64,000 nt of DNA from NCBI RefSeq assembly GCF_000429625.1, contig NZ_AUCF01000006.1, positions 124,001 through 188,000 on the forward strand. The letters are read 5' to 3'. Every line of letters begins with the position of its first letter. The stretch's first letter is position 1. Below are positions 1 to 8,235 of the stretch, in pieces. A program made the position numbers and the translations under genes. The notes under the pieces are model-generated. The model was given only the letters and a program-made list of their open reading frames with translations. It ran no database searches and had not been told where the DNA came from. Origin of the DNA: Azospirillum halopraeferens DSM 3675. GTDB taxonomy: Bacteria > Pseudomonadota > Alphaproteobacteria > Azospirillales > Azospirillaceae.

Positions 1-128
1 GCCACGGCCTGCTGGACGACGAGACGATCGCCCTGGTCGAGCGCGCCTCCCCCCTGCCCGCTCCGCCGCAGGACGTGGGCCAGGACCGCGTCGAATTGGT
101 GGTGCCGGTGCAATTCTACTTGCGCTGA
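1..128 (+). CDS. TonB family protein, C-terminal end (5' truncated)
   Basis: Only the last 41 codons are present, cut by the window start. The readable tail ends RVELVVPVQFYLR and is preceded by ALVERASPLPAPP. This matches the end of the TonB C-terminal domain, where an amphipathic helix with a conserved RAxPxPxPP stretch leads into a final beta strand VPVxFxLR. TonB transmits proton-motive force from ExbB/ExbD to outer-membrane receptors for siderophores, heme or cobalamin. The bacterioferritin and imelysin genes just downstream fit an iron theme. The N-terminal membrane anchor and proline-rich linker lie outside the window, so the length and exact subfamily cannot be judged. Confidence 0.8.
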   Translation, partial: HGLLDDETIALVERASPLPAPPQDVGQDRVELVVPVQFYLR

Positions 129-134
129 CCGGTC

Positions 135-167
135 TTCCGGCCCCCGTTGTGTTCCCGGGGGCCGGAA
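135..167 (+). terminator. Hairpin after the TonB-family gene, terminator-like
   Basis: A perfect 12-bp inverted repeat (TTCCGGCCCCCG at 135-146, complement at 156-167) with a 9-nt loop begins 7 nt after the TonB stop codon. There is no downstream T-run, so it is either a Rho-independent terminator of the GC-rich type or a 3' stabilising hairpin. Confidence 0.5.
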
Positions 168-221
168 TCAGTCGCCGGCCAGACGTCGTCATTGCCCAAT
201 CAATGACCACAAATCAGTCCT

Positions 222-240
222 GCAAGTCATTATCATTTAC
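222..240. promoter_or_regulatory. Weak Fur/Irr-like iron box upstream of bacterioferritin
   Basis: The 19-mer GCAAGTCATTATCATTTAC matches the palindromic Fur consensus at 12 of 19 positions and sits in an AT-rich patch unlike its surroundings. It lies about 135 bp before the bfr start. It is weaker than the box at 5801-5819. In alphaproteobacteria such sites can be bound by Fur/Mur or by Irr, and the sequence does not distinguish these. Confidence 0.35.
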
Positions 241-306
241 AAGAAAATATTCGCACGTCTTCCTTGATCGGGCCTTTGCGCGATTGCGTGGCTCCCTATT
301 TCATGT

Positions 307-322
307 CATCACAGACGTGATG
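307..322. promoter_or_regulatory. Inverted repeat in the bfr promoter region
   Basis: CATCAC and GTGATG form a perfect 6-bp inverted repeat with a 4-nt spacer. A TACAAT hexamer (343-348) suitable as a -10 element lies just downstream. The position fits an operator for the bacterioferritin gene, but the binding protein is unknown. Confidence 0.3.
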
Positions 323-375
323 TGTAGCAGCGACTTTGCTGATACAATCACTGATTGATGACCGGAGGGAAGACG

Positions 376-849
376 ATGAAGGGCGACCCGCAGATTATTG
401 CGCATCTCAACAAGATCCTCACCGGCGAGCTGACCGCCATCAACCAGTACTTCCTGCACGCCCGCATGCTGAAGAACTGGGGATTGCAGCGGATCGCCCA
501 CAAGATCTACGAGGAATCCATCGACGAGATGAAGCACGCCGACAAGGTCATCGAGCGGATCCTGTTCCTGGAGGGTCTGCCGAACCTGCAGGACCTCGGC
601 AAGCTGATGATCGGCGAGGACGTGCCGGAGATGCTGAACAACGATCTGAAGGTCGAGTACACCGCCCGTACCAACCTGATCGAGGCGATCACGGCGTGCG
701 AGCAGGCCCGCGACTACGAGACGCGCCAGCAGTTCGAAGAGCTTCTTGAGGACACCGAGGAGCACATCGACTGGATCGAGACGCAGCTCGACCTGATCCA
801 GCGCATCGGCCTCCAGGCGTATCAGCAGGAGCAGATGTACAAGGATTGA
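376..849 (+). CDS. bfr: Bacterioferritin
   Basis: This 157-residue protein is full length for a bacterioferritin, a 24-subunit heme-containing cage that oxidises Fe(II) and stores it as ferric mineral in the cytoplasm. In E. coli numbering the ferroxidase residues Glu18, Tyr25, Glu51, His54, Glu94 and His130 are present, and Met52 is in place as heme ligand (IDEMKHAD). Position 127, normally the bridging Glu127, reads Thr in the stretch DTEEHID; Glu128 is adjacent. The ATG at 376 was preferred over an in-frame ATG at 355 because GGAGG lies 7 nt upstream and MKGDPQ matches the family start. It ends 10 bp from the convergent DUF1513 gene. Confidence 0.95.
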   Translation: MKGDPQIIAHLNKILTGELTAINQYFLHARMLKNWGLQRIAHKIYEESIDEMKHADKVIERILFLEGLPNLQDLGKLMIGEDVPEMLNNDLKVEYTARTNLIEAITACEQARDYETRQQFEELLEDTEEHIDWIETQLDLIQRIGLQAYQQEQMYKD

Positions 850-859
850 GGCGCCGCGC

Positions 860-1975
860 CTATCCCAGCCGTGTCAGGTGATTGTCCCAGCGGAATCCGG
901 CTGCGCCGTGGCCGGATACCCGATCCGGCGCGTGCGGGCTGATCGGCGCCACCGCGCCGTGGCCGCTGGTGGCGAGATAGCCCCCGCCGGCACCGGCAAC
1001 CGCCAGGCCGCAGCCGTCGGGCAGAGGTGCGGAACCCAACCAGCGGCCGCTGTCGGCGTCCCAGACGCCGATGCGGCCGCCGCGGGGTGAACTGCCGGCA
1101 ACCGTCGGGCCGTCGCTGGCGACGCTGCCGATGTAGCCTTCGAAGCGCAGCCACTCCTCTTCCGGCGCCTCGAACAGGCGCAGGTCGCCGCCGGGCGAAT
1201 GCAGACCCACCAGGGGCTGGATGGCACCCGTCGGCCGTTCGTCCTGCACCCCGAACACCACGGACCCGTCGGGCCGTCCGGCCAGGTGACGGATGCCGAG
1301 GTTGGCGTGCTCCTCGGGCAGCCGCGCCTCGGACAGCAGCCGGCCGTCCGCGGTGTCCACCACGGTCAGGGACGACTCCATCTCCTCCAGGTTCAGCTTG
1401 ACCCGGCCGGTATCGGGATGGGTCAGCACACCGCCGTTGGCCACCGCCGCCGCCCGCCCGCCGTCCAGCAGCACCAGGTCGTGGGGGCCGACGCCGTGGG
1501 TCGGAATGGCGCCGAGGCGACGGTAGCCGTCCGCCGCGTCATAGACGCCGATCGCCCCGGTCTCCCGCGGCACGTCGTCCTCCACGGCGTAGAGCAGCCG
1601 GCCGTCGGGCGAGAAGGCCCCGTGACCGGCGAACCGCCGATCCTCGGGTGCCGCGACGGGTGCCGCCGCCTCCCCGTCGGCCAGATCCACCGGCACGAAC
1701 CAGCGCCCGGGGCGCCGGCCGAACACCACGGCCTCGCCACGCACCGGGTGCGGCACCACCGCGTGGGCGCGACCGGGCAGCGGCGTGGCGAAGGCGACCG
1801 CGCCCGCGGCGTCGAGGGCGGCAACGCCGAACGTCACGGCACCGCTCCCCGCCGTCGCATAGGCCGACAGAAAAAGGGACCCGCCGCCGCGCACATTGCG
1901 GGGCAGCGCCGTCACGGCCAGCACCCCGCCGAACCCGGCGAGCAGCCGGCGCCGATCAATCGCCGTCCAGTTCAT
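860..1975 (-). CDS. DUF1513 domain-containing protein, last gene of the iron operon
   Basis: This 371-residue protein starts MNWTAIDRRRLLAGFGGVLA, a twin-arginine-like signal, so it is probably exported to the periplasm. The body reads like a seven-bladed propeller, with repeated blocks such as HAVVPHPVRGEAVVFGRRPG, GHGAFSPDGRLLYAVEDD, GVGPHDLVLLDGG and ANLGIRHLAG. This is the DUF1513 pattern. Its biochemical role is not established, but the family is typically found next to imelysins and a di-heme oxidoreductase, as here. The start codon overlaps the 3' end of the preceding imelysin gene by 20 bp, supporting co-translation. Fur control through the shared promoter is inferred. Confidence 0.85.
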   Translation of the reverse strand: MNWTAIDRRRLLAGFGGVLAVTALPRNVRGGGSLFLSAYATAGSGAVTFGVAALDAAGAVAFATPLPGRAHAVVPHPVRGEAVVFGRRPGRWFVPVDLADGEAAAPVAAPEDRRFAGHGAFSPDGRLLYAVEDDVPRETGAIGVYDAADGYRRLGAIPTHGVGPHDLVLLDGGRAAAVANGGVLTHPDTGRVKLNLEEMESSLTVVDTADGRLLSEARLPEEHANLGIRHLAGRPDGSVVFGVQDERPTGAIQPLVGLHSPGGDLRLFEAPEEEWLRFEGYIGSVASDGPTVAGSSPRGGRIGVWDADSGRWLGSAPLPDGCGLAVAGAGGGYLATSGHGAVAPISPHAPDRVSGHGAAGFRWDNHLTRLG

Positions 1976-3056
1976 TGAATCCCAGCGCCACACCGATGAG
2001 AGGGGGGAAGGTCTGCACCAGCACCGTCTGAACGCTCCGCGTCGCCCGCAGCACCGCCTCCACGCCGGGGCGGCGGCCGGGGTCGGCGATCGCCTCGGCG
2101 AACGGGCCGGGTGCCGCGGCAGCGGCGGCACGGGCGGCGGCGAAGGCATTCACGGCGGCCGTCCGCGCCGCGGTTCCCTCCGCCGTGTCGGGCAGCAGCA
2201 CCGCGTAGCCCGGACCGCCGTTCTCGCCCAGCACCATCGCGCTCATGGCCTCCAGGTTGAGCGCGATGGAGCGCAGGGTGCGGCCGCTGCGCATCGCCTC
2301 CGCCAGGGTCGGCCTGGCATCACCCGGACCGTCGCCGAGCGGGAAGCGCAGCTTCTGGTCGGCCACGATCTGCGCCATGGTGACCAGCGACGCGTAGAGG
2401 TTCTCCACCGCCGCACGCGGCGTCGCCCCGACCGACGTCGCCTCGCCCGCCAGCAGGCGGGGCGTCAGCGCCGTCCAGTCGTCGCGCACCTCGCCGGCCA
2501 GCGCCGCCACGTTGGCCCCCACCGCCGCCGCCAGGGCGCAGCGGTAGCGCCCGGCCTCGCCGTCGGTGAAGGCGGACAGGCCCACGCCGTCGTCGAACAG
2601 CAACCGCTCCAGGGCCGTCAGCCCCTGCACGGCGGCGCTCTGCTTGCGCACGGCCCCGGGCTCCGTCACCCCGGGGTCGCGGGCGGCCAGGACAGCGGCC
2701 AACTGGCGGGCGACGATGCCGCGCCGTTCCGGCCAGAAGGCGATGCGGTCGCCGCGCATCTCCAGCAGCAGGGGGCCGGGGCGCAGATGCTGTGCCCCCG
2801 CCCAGGCATCCATGGCGCCGTGATAGCCGGCCCGCGCCGCCTCGAACCCGGCGGCGTCAGGGGCGGCGCAGAACCGTTCCAGCCGCTGCGCCAGGTCCGT
2901 TGCGGCGGCCGCCAGGCGGTCGAGCCGCGGCTGGATGTGGCTGCGCAACAGCCTGTCGAGAAACGCCGTGTCCGAAGGCGCTGCCGCGCGCGCCACCGGT
3001 ACAAGGGCCGTGGCAGCGGCCCCCGCGGCGAGAGTCAGCACCGTACGCCGTCGCAT
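1956..3056 (-). CDS. Imelysin family protein, second paralogue in the operon
   Basis: This 366-residue exported protein has an N-terminal signal MRRRTVLTLAAGAAATALVP with three arginines, so Tat or Sec export is possible. Imelysins are helical-bundle periplasmic or surface proteins tied to iron uptake (IrpA type). The family GxHxxE motif is degenerate here: residues 145-150 read GLTALE, with Thr in place of His. That differs from the first imelysin of the operon and suggests a different or lost metal site. The start at 3056 was chosen because GGAAGG precedes it; upstream ATGs at 3074 and 3086 lack a good site. The gene lies 38 bp after the di-heme oxidoreductase gene. Confidence 0.85.
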   Translation of the reverse strand: MRRRTVLTLAAGAAATALVPVARAAAPSDTAFLDRLLRSHIQPRLDRLAAAATDLAQRLERFCAAPDAAGFEAARAGYHGAMDAWAGAQHLRPGPLLLEMRGDRIAFWPERRGIVARQLAAVLAARDPGVTEPGAVRKQSAAVQGLTALERLLFDDGVGLSAFTDGEAGRYRCALAAAVGANVAALAGEVRDDWTALTPRLLAGEATSVGATPRAAVENLYASLVTMAQIVADQKLRFPLGDGPGDARPTLAEAMRSGRTLRSIALNLEAMSAMVLGENGGPGYAVLLPDTAEGTAARTAAVNAFAAARAAAAAAPGPFAEAIADPGRRPGVEAVLRATRSVQTVLVQTFPPLIGVALGFNELDGD

Positions 3057-3094
3057 TCCCGTTCCTTCCGTCATCGCCTGCCGCATCCGCTGCC

Positions 3095-4408
3095 CTAAAG
3101 TGATCCCACGAACCGGATGAGTCGCTGCCGGTCCGCCACCGGCATCTCCAGGAAGCGTTGGCGCGCCGCCGCGGCTTCGCCGCCGTGCCAGAGGACGGCT
3201 TCGGCAACGCCGCGCGCGCGCCCGTCGTGCAGCAGCGCCATCTCCCCTTCCGCCCCGGCGGCGCGCAAGCCCCACAAGGGAGCGGTCCGCCAGTCCCGCC
3301 CGGTCGCCTCGCCCGCCGCCACACCGTCGGCGAGATCCTCGCCCATGTCGTGCAGCAGCAGATCGGTGTAGGCGTAGAGGGTGCGGTTGGACAAGCGGGG
3401 AGCCGCGGGGTCGTCACCGGTCACCAGGGTCGGTCGGTGGCAGGCGGCGCAGCCGGTGGCGGCGAACAGCTCCGCCCCGGCGGCATCGGCCGGGGGTTCC
3501 AGTCCGCCGGCCGGCGGCAGCCCGCGCACATAGGTGCCGAGCATCGCCATCACGGCGGAGGGAATCTCCAGTCCCTCGAACTGCGGCGAATCACCGTGGG
3601 GCGCTTCCCGGCACGCGGTCTGGGCCGGAGTGCAGTCGCCCCAGGGTTCGGGGTGATAGGCACCGGACATGCCGAGGTCGAGGTGGAACGCCTCGGCGTT
3701 CTGGGAATCGACGGTGGGGTGGGCCGCCTTCCACCCGAATCGGCCGAGCGCCGGGGTGCCGTCCCGGCCGGTCACGCGGTTGGGCCGGCCGGCGATGCCG
3801 TCGCCGTCGCGGTCGTCGGGATCGGCCGCGGCCAGGATCTCCGCCTCCGGCACCCGTTCCAGCAACCCCAGCCCGCGCACCGACGGCGCCAGGCGCGGCG
3901 ACCGCTGCGCCGCGTCCACCGCGAGGGGACCGTACGCAAGATCGGCGACGCTCACCACCGGGCGGCGCAGCACCGCCGTACCGCCGTCAGCATAGGCCAC
4001 CTTCTCGTCCCGCCAGGTCAGGACGACCCTCCCTTCGGGCGCCGGTCCGCCGCCCGCCAGCGTCTGGATCTGGCGGCCATACACGGGGTCGTCGGCCAGC
4101 CGCAGGACGAAGCCGACGCCGCGGTCATCGGGAACCCCCGCCTCCGGCGGCCGGCCGCGGCCGGCCCGGGGATGGCAGGCGACGCAGGAGCGGGCGTTGA
4201 ACAGCGGGCCCAGCCCGTCCGCCGACTGCGTCGACGCCGGGGCCGGCACCCAGATCCGCTCGAACACCGCCTGCCCCATCGCCGGGTCCAAACCGTCCGC
4301 CGCCGCGCCGGCCACCGGGCCGGCCACGGCCAGCGCACCGACGATGGACGCAAGCCGGGCGTACCGGATCGTCGCCGACCCGTGCGACACGGCGCGGCAG
4401 GCGGTCAC
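3095..4408 (-). CDS. Di-heme oxidoreductase family protein (c-type cytochrome)
   Basis: The protein has 437 residues and a hydrophobic export segment at about residues 19-37. Two c-type heme sites are visible: CVACH at 75-79 and CAACH at 320-324. The stretch DPDDRDGDGIAGRPN (about 197-211) resembles a calcium-binding loop. This layout fits the DHOR family (DUF1111, once called thiol oxidoreductase), periplasmic proteins related to di-heme peroxidases. Its partnership with imelysins suggests redox handling of iron during uptake, which is inference. The GTG start overlaps the stop of the upstream imelysin gene (GTGA), so the two are translationally coupled. A later GTG at 4390 is an alternative start. 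Confidence 0.88.
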   Translation of the reverse strand: MTACRAVSHGSATIRYARLASIVGALAVAGPVAGAAADGLDPAMGQAVFERIWVPAPASTQSADGLGPLFNARSCVACHPRAGRGRPPEAGVPDDRGVGFVLRLADDPVYGRQIQTLAGGGPAPEGRVVLTWRDEKVAYADGGTAVLRRPVVSVADLAYGPLAVDAAQRSPRLAPSVRGLGLLERVPEAEILAAADPDDRDGDGIAGRPNRVTGRDGTPALGRFGWKAAHPTVDSQNAEAFHLDLGMSGAYHPEPWGDCTPAQTACREAPHGDSPQFEGLEIPSAVMAMLGTYVRGLPPAGGLEPPADAAGAELFAATGCAACHRPTLVTGDDPAAPRLSNRTLYAYTDLLLHDMGEDLADGVAAGEATGRDWRTAPLWGLRAAGAEGEMALLHDGRARGVAEAVLWHGGEAAAARQRFLEMPVADRQRLIRFVGSL

Positions 4409-5739
4409 TGAACCGCCGACGGATTGTCGAGGCTGTCGGACCCTTCCACATGGATGGTCAGGCCGAGCTTGGCGACGACGCCTTCCAGCGCGTTCTTCTG
4501 GGCGACCAGCCGGTCGATGCCCTCGGAGACCAGGGCGTTGCCCTTCTCATTGCCGGCACCGATCATCTGGTCGTAGGCCATCTCGCCGCTGTCGGCGGTG
4601 GTCTTGATGCGCTCCAGCGCCGCAGTCGCCTCCGTCATGGCCGCGCGCACCCTGGCATCCTCCTCCGGCGCCCGCGCGGCGACGTAGGCGGACAGGGACG
4701 GACCCCGGACGACGCTGCCGTCCGGACGGCGGTATTGGCCGGTGTAGACGTTCACCATGCCGATCTGGTTGTAGTAGTGCGAGTTGTGGGTGTTGTCGGA
4801 GAAGCAGTCGTGCTCCTCCTCCGGATCGTGCAGGATGAGGCCGAGCTTCATGCGCTCGCCCGCCAGCTCGCCATAGCTCAGGCTGCCGATGCCGGTGAGG
4901 ATGCGGGCGATGCCGTCCTTCTCGCCGGCCCTGGCGATGTCGGTGCGGGCGGCGCCACCGGGTGCCCAGGCTTCCACCATCTCGGTCAGATCGTCGATCA
5001 GCAGGTCGGTGGCGGCCTGAAGGTAGGCGGCGCGGCGGTCGCAATGGCCGTTGGTGCAGCCTTCGCGGGCGTAATCGGTCGCCTTGCGGTCGCCGGCACC
5101 GGGGCCGGTGCCGTTGAGATCCTGGCCCCACAGCAGGAATTCGATGGCGTGGTAGCCGGTGGCCACGTTGGCCTCCACCCCGCCGGCCTCGTGCAGATCC
5201 TCGGCCAGCAGCTTCTTGTCGATGGTGGTGGCGTCGATGGTCTTGTCACCGGCCTTGATCGCGGTGTTGGCGATGACGTTGGCCTTGGCGAAGGGGTTCT
5301 CGTCGCCGGCCCCGTAGGAGGCGTCGACATAGTCGATCAACCCCTCGTCCAGCGGCCAGGCGTTGACCTTGCCCTCCCATTCGTCCACCAGCGGGTTGCC
5401 GAAGCGGAACGTCTCGGTCTGCTGGTAAGGCACGCGGGCGGCGATCCATGCCCTGCGGGCGTTGGCCAGCGTCTCTTCGGTCGGGTTGGCGACCAGCGCA
5501 TCCACCGCCGTCTTCAGCGCCCTGGCGGCGGTCAGCGCGTCGCTGTAGGCGGCGTGGGCGATGTCGGCGTAGGTCGCCAGCACTTGCTCGGCACCGGGCG
5601 CGACAGCGGCGACCTGGAGTCCGGCCACCTGCGGCGCGGTGGCGGTACCGGCCACGGCCACGGCCGGGGCCGCGGCGCCGGCGGCGAGGGGAAGCAGGAC
5701 GGCGGCCGTGGCCAACAGTCCGGCGAGGCGCTTCGACAT
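4405..5739 (-). CDS. Imelysin family protein (IrpA-like), first gene of the iron operon
   Basis: This 444-residue exported protein begins with a signal peptide (MSKRLAGLLATAAVLLPLAAGAAA) and keeps the imelysin hallmark GxHxxE as GYHAIE at residues 195-200, followed by FLLWGQDL. IrpA-type imelysins are periplasmic or outer-membrane-associated iron-uptake factors; the protease activity once claimed for the name is not general. The start at 5739 has AGGGAGA upstream and precedes a signal peptide; the longer reading from 5799 has none. A strong Fur-box match lies 62-80 bp upstream, so iron repression of the whole four-gene operon is likely. Confidence 0.92.
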   Translation of the reverse strand: MSKRLAGLLATAAVLLPLAAGAAAPAVAVAGTATAPQVAGLQVAAVAPGAEQVLATYADIAHAAYSDALTAARALKTAVDALVANPTEETLANARRAWIAARVPYQQTETFRFGNPLVDEWEGKVNAWPLDEGLIDYVDASYGAGDENPFAKANVIANTAIKAGDKTIDATTIDKKLLAEDLHEAGGVEANVATGYHAIEFLLWGQDLNGTGPGAGDRKATDYAREGCTNGHCDRRAAYLQAATDLLIDDLTEMVEAWAPGGAARTDIARAGEKDGIARILTGIGSLSYGELAGERMKLGLILHDPEEEHDCFSDNTHNSHYYNQIGMVNVYTGQYRRPDGSVVRGPSLSAYVAARAPEEDARVRAAMTEATAALERIKTTADSGEMAYDQMIGAGNEKGNALVSEGIDRLVAQKNALEGVVAKLGLTIHVEGSDSLDNPSAVQ

Positions 5740-5800
5740 GGTCTGGTCTCCCTGACGGTGTCCCGCCGGCGCGGGACGCGTGTGCAATAATCGGCGCATT

Positions 5801-5819
5801 GCGAATGATTTTCATTACC
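5801..5819 (-). promoter_or_regulatory. Fur box of the imelysin operon
   Basis: On the minus strand the site reads GGTAATGAAAATCATTCGC, which matches the 19-bp Fur consensus at 15 of 19 positions with both half sites recognisable. It lies 62 bp upstream of the imelysin start codon, a suitable place to block a promoter when iron is plentiful. Confidence 0.7.
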
Positions 5820-5981
5820 GTTGCCGGCCCGGGCGCTTCTTGTCAAGCCCCTGCGGCCCGGAGACGCTGCGTCGGTGCGTCGCAGCAATCCAGCCCCGCG
5901 GTCGGCGGGTGGCTGCCCGCGTTGACTCCGCGGCGGGCCGGCCGGTAGGTGTGGGCCTGCTGAGGCAACAGGGGCGGCCCC

Positions 5982-6635
5982 ATGCTCCGAATGGTATCCC
6001 GTGCCGACACCGGCACCCTCGACCCGCTACCGAGCCGCACCAGCCTTGAACGGCGGGCGGTTCCGTTCCGCGAAACCATCGTCCGCGTTGCGGCGACCGG
6101 TGAATTCGGCCTGGTGCGCTGGTCCGGCCGGCGGGAGCGCGGGGTGGATTTCCTGTGCGTGCAGTTCCGCCCCCTGGACACCACCGGCGCAGAGACCGGG
6201 GGCTTCGCCCGGCCCGCCGCGTTCGACGGGGCGTCCGACACGGTGCGGGTGCTGGTGACCACCGGGGACGGCACGGTGACCATGGAGGAAGCGCCGTCGG
6301 CGGAGCCCGTGGCCGCCTACCTGCGGGCGCAGGCCGCTGCCTGGGCCGGTGCGCACTACCCCGAATACGACGCAACCGCCCCGTGGGAACCGGAGGCGCG
6401 CCGGGCCGGCGACCTGGCCGACACCCGGGACCGTGACGCGCTGGCGGAGGTGGCGCCGGACGACCTGGTGGCGGAGTTGCGCGCCGCACAGGCCCGCACC
6501 GCCGCCCTGGAGGGGCGCCTTCCCGTCCTGTGCGATGAGCGCAACCTGCTGCGCGAGCGCATCGTGCGCCTGACCGCCGCCTGCGTCGTCCTGGGCGGGC
6601 TGGCGGCGGTGCTGGCGGCGCCCCTGCTGGGTTAA
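5982..6635 (+). CDS. Hypothetical protein with C-terminal membrane anchor
   Basis: I do not recognise this 217-residue protein. The first 130 residues look like a soluble, strand-rich domain (RAVPFRETIVRVAATGEFGLVRWSGR, VRVLVTTGDGTVTMEEAPS). Residues 155-190 are charged and helical (DDLVAELRAAQARTAALEGRL, DERNLLRERIVRL), probably a short coiled coil. The last 20 residues (AACVVLGGLAAVLAAPLLG) form one hydrophobic segment at the extreme C-terminus, consistent with a tail anchor. It is divergent from the Fur-regulated imelysin operon and converges on the MFS gene with a 4-bp overlap of stops. The start is either the ATG at 5982 or the one at 5991; neither has a strong ribosome site. Confidence 0.6.
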   Translation: MLRMVSRADTGTLDPLPSRTSLERRAVPFRETIVRVAATGEFGLVRWSGRRERGVDFLCVQFRPLDTTGAETGGFARPAAFDGASDTVRVLVTTGDGTVTMEEAPSAEPVAAYLRAQAAAWAGAHYPEYDATAPWEPEARRAGDLADTRDRDALAEVAPDDLVAELRAAQARTAALEGRLPVLCDERNLLRERIVRLTAACVVLGGLAAVLAAPLLG

Positions 6636-8143
6636 GCCCGGTTCCCTTCGGGGATGCGGCCGCGCCGGAACGCCACGGCAATGCCGGCGGACGCGGCGAC
6701 GAGCATCACGGCGGCAAGACCCAGCACCACGACGAACGCGCTGTCGAAGGCGTCCCGCGCCAGGGCGGTGAGCGTCGCGGCCACGGCGTCCGGCGCCTCC
6801 TCCGCGGCGATCAGCGCCCGGTCGATGCTGTCGCGCACGGTGTCCGGCACGGCGGCGCCGGCGGGCATGCGGAACGACGCGGTGTAGATCGCCGCCAGCA
6901 GGCTGCCGAGAATGGCAATGCCGAACGAGCCGCCCAGCTCGTAGGACACCTCCTCGATCGAAGCGACCATGCCCGCCTTGTCGGCGGGGGCGTTGAGGAG
7001 CATGGCGTTCGACGCCGCCGTCATCACCGCGCCGAGGCCGGCACCGGTGAGGGTGAACGCGGCGATTTGCACCGGCAGCCCGGCCCCGTGGCCGATCAGA
7101 TAGAACAGCATGCCCGCCCCGGCGACGGCCAGGGACGCCCACAGCACCCGCTCGGTTCCCAACCGCGGCAGCACCCGGCCGGCCAGCGGCCCGGCGACGA
7201 AGGCGGCGAGCGGGATGGGCAGGATCGCCAGGCCGGCCTGCAGGGGCGACAACCCGACGACGAGCTGCATGCGCTGGCTGATCGCCAGTTCCATACCCAT
7301 GAGGGCGGCCGAGGCGACCAGCGCCGCGATCACCCCCGCCGTGAAGATGCGGTTGGCGAACAGGGAGAAGTCCAGCATCGGCGCGCCGGAGTGCCGCTGC
7401 CGGCGCACAAAGGCGACGGCAGCGACCACGCCGACGCCGGCCACGGCGGCGGCCGTCGCGGGCGACGGATCCTGCCGGCCGACCTCCTTGATGGCGAAGG
7501 TCACGGCGACCAGCGCGATCATGACCAGCAGCGAGGCGATCGGGTCGAACCGCCGCCCGGGATCACCCCGGCGGACGGGAATGAACACCAATGCCAGGAC
7601 GAACGCGGCGATGACGATCGGCACGTTGATGAGGAACACGGATCCCCACCAGAAGAACTCCAGCAGAGTGCCGCCGACCACCGGCCCCAGCGCCGCACCG
7701 CCCGACGCGATGGCCGCCCACACGCCGATGGCGACGGAACGTTCCTTCTCGTCCTCGAAGGTGTGCCGGATGATGGCCAGCGTTGCCGGCATCATCATGG
7801 CCGCACCGACGGCAAGGCCGACGCGGCTGGCGATGAGCGCCGCGGGCACCGGCGAGAACGCCGCCGCCGCCGAGGCGACGCCGAACACCGCCAGGCCCGC
7901 CACGAAGAACCGCCTGTGACCGAAGCGGTCGCCGAGTGCCCCCGTCGCCGGCAGCAGCCCCGCCACGGTCAGGGCGTAGGCGTTGACGATCCACAGCTTC
8001 TCCGCCCCCGACGCACGCAGGTCGTGGGTCAGACTCGGCAGCGCCAGATACAGGACCGTCATGTCGACGACGATGAGCAGCAGGGCGCTGGACACGATGA
8101 CCAGGACCAGCCAACGATGACGCGGTAACACGGCTCTCACCAA
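6632..8143 (-). CDS. MFS transporter, DHA2 (EmrB/QacA/SmvA) drug-efflux type
   Basis: The protein has 503 residues and about 14 predicted membrane spans, the DHA2 layout. The N-terminal segment IVVDMTVLYLALPSLTHDL matches the family motif with an acidic residue in the first span. Motif A is present as GALGDRFGHRR, and motif C-like glycines occur in IASGGAALGPVVGGTLLE. Such proteins export cationic drugs, biocides or dyes by proton antiport. A divergent TetR gene lies 92 bp away with a palindromic operator between them, so substrate-induced derepression is likely. The annotated start is TTG at 8143; a GTG at 8140 is equally plausible and neither has a clear Shine-Dalgarno sequence. Confidence 0.92.
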   Translation of the reverse strand: MVRAVLPRHRWLVLVIVSSALLLIVVDMTVLYLALPSLTHDLRASGAEKLWIVNAYALTVAGLLPATGALGDRFGHRRFFVAGLAVFGVASAAAAFSPVPAALIASRVGLAVGAAMMMPATLAIIRHTFEDEKERSVAIGVWAAIASGGAALGPVVGGTLLEFFWWGSVFLINVPIVIAAFVLALVFIPVRRGDPGRRFDPIASLLVMIALVAVTFAIKEVGRQDPSPATAAAVAGVGVVAAVAFVRRQRHSGAPMLDFSLFANRIFTAGVIAALVASAALMGMELAISQRMQLVVGLSPLQAGLAILPIPLAAFVAGPLAGRVLPRLGTERVLWASLAVAGAGMLFYLIGHGAGLPVQIAAFTLTGAGLGAVMTAASNAMLLNAPADKAGMVASIEEVSYELGGSFGIAILGSLLAAIYTASFRMPAGAAVPDTVRDSIDRALIAAEEAPDAVAATLTALARDAFDSAFVVVLGLAAVMLVAASAGIAVAFRRGRIPEGNRA

Positions 8144-8203
8144 TGGTTTTGCGCGGCGGACTCCGGGTAGCGCCCGGGCCGGACCGCGGTCGGTACCTAT
8201 ATA

Positions 8204-8217
8204 AATACGTCCGTATT
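8204..8217. promoter_or_regulatory. Palindromic operator between MFS and TetR genes
   Basis: AATACGTCCGTATT is a perfect 6-bp inverted repeat with a 2-nt centre. It sits in a short AT-rich stretch (TATATAAATACG), 19 bp before the TetR start codon and about 60 bp upstream of the MFS start. Its place between divergent genes is the standard arrangement for a local TetR repressor that also represses itself. Confidence 0.65.
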
Positions 8218-8235
8218 GAAATGAAAGGGGTGCGC

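Noticed and set aside
149..358. A 69-codon plus-strand frame between the TonB gene and bfr.
   Set aside because: It begins inside the terminator-like hairpin, covers the iron box and bfr promoter, and shows no protein-like composition.
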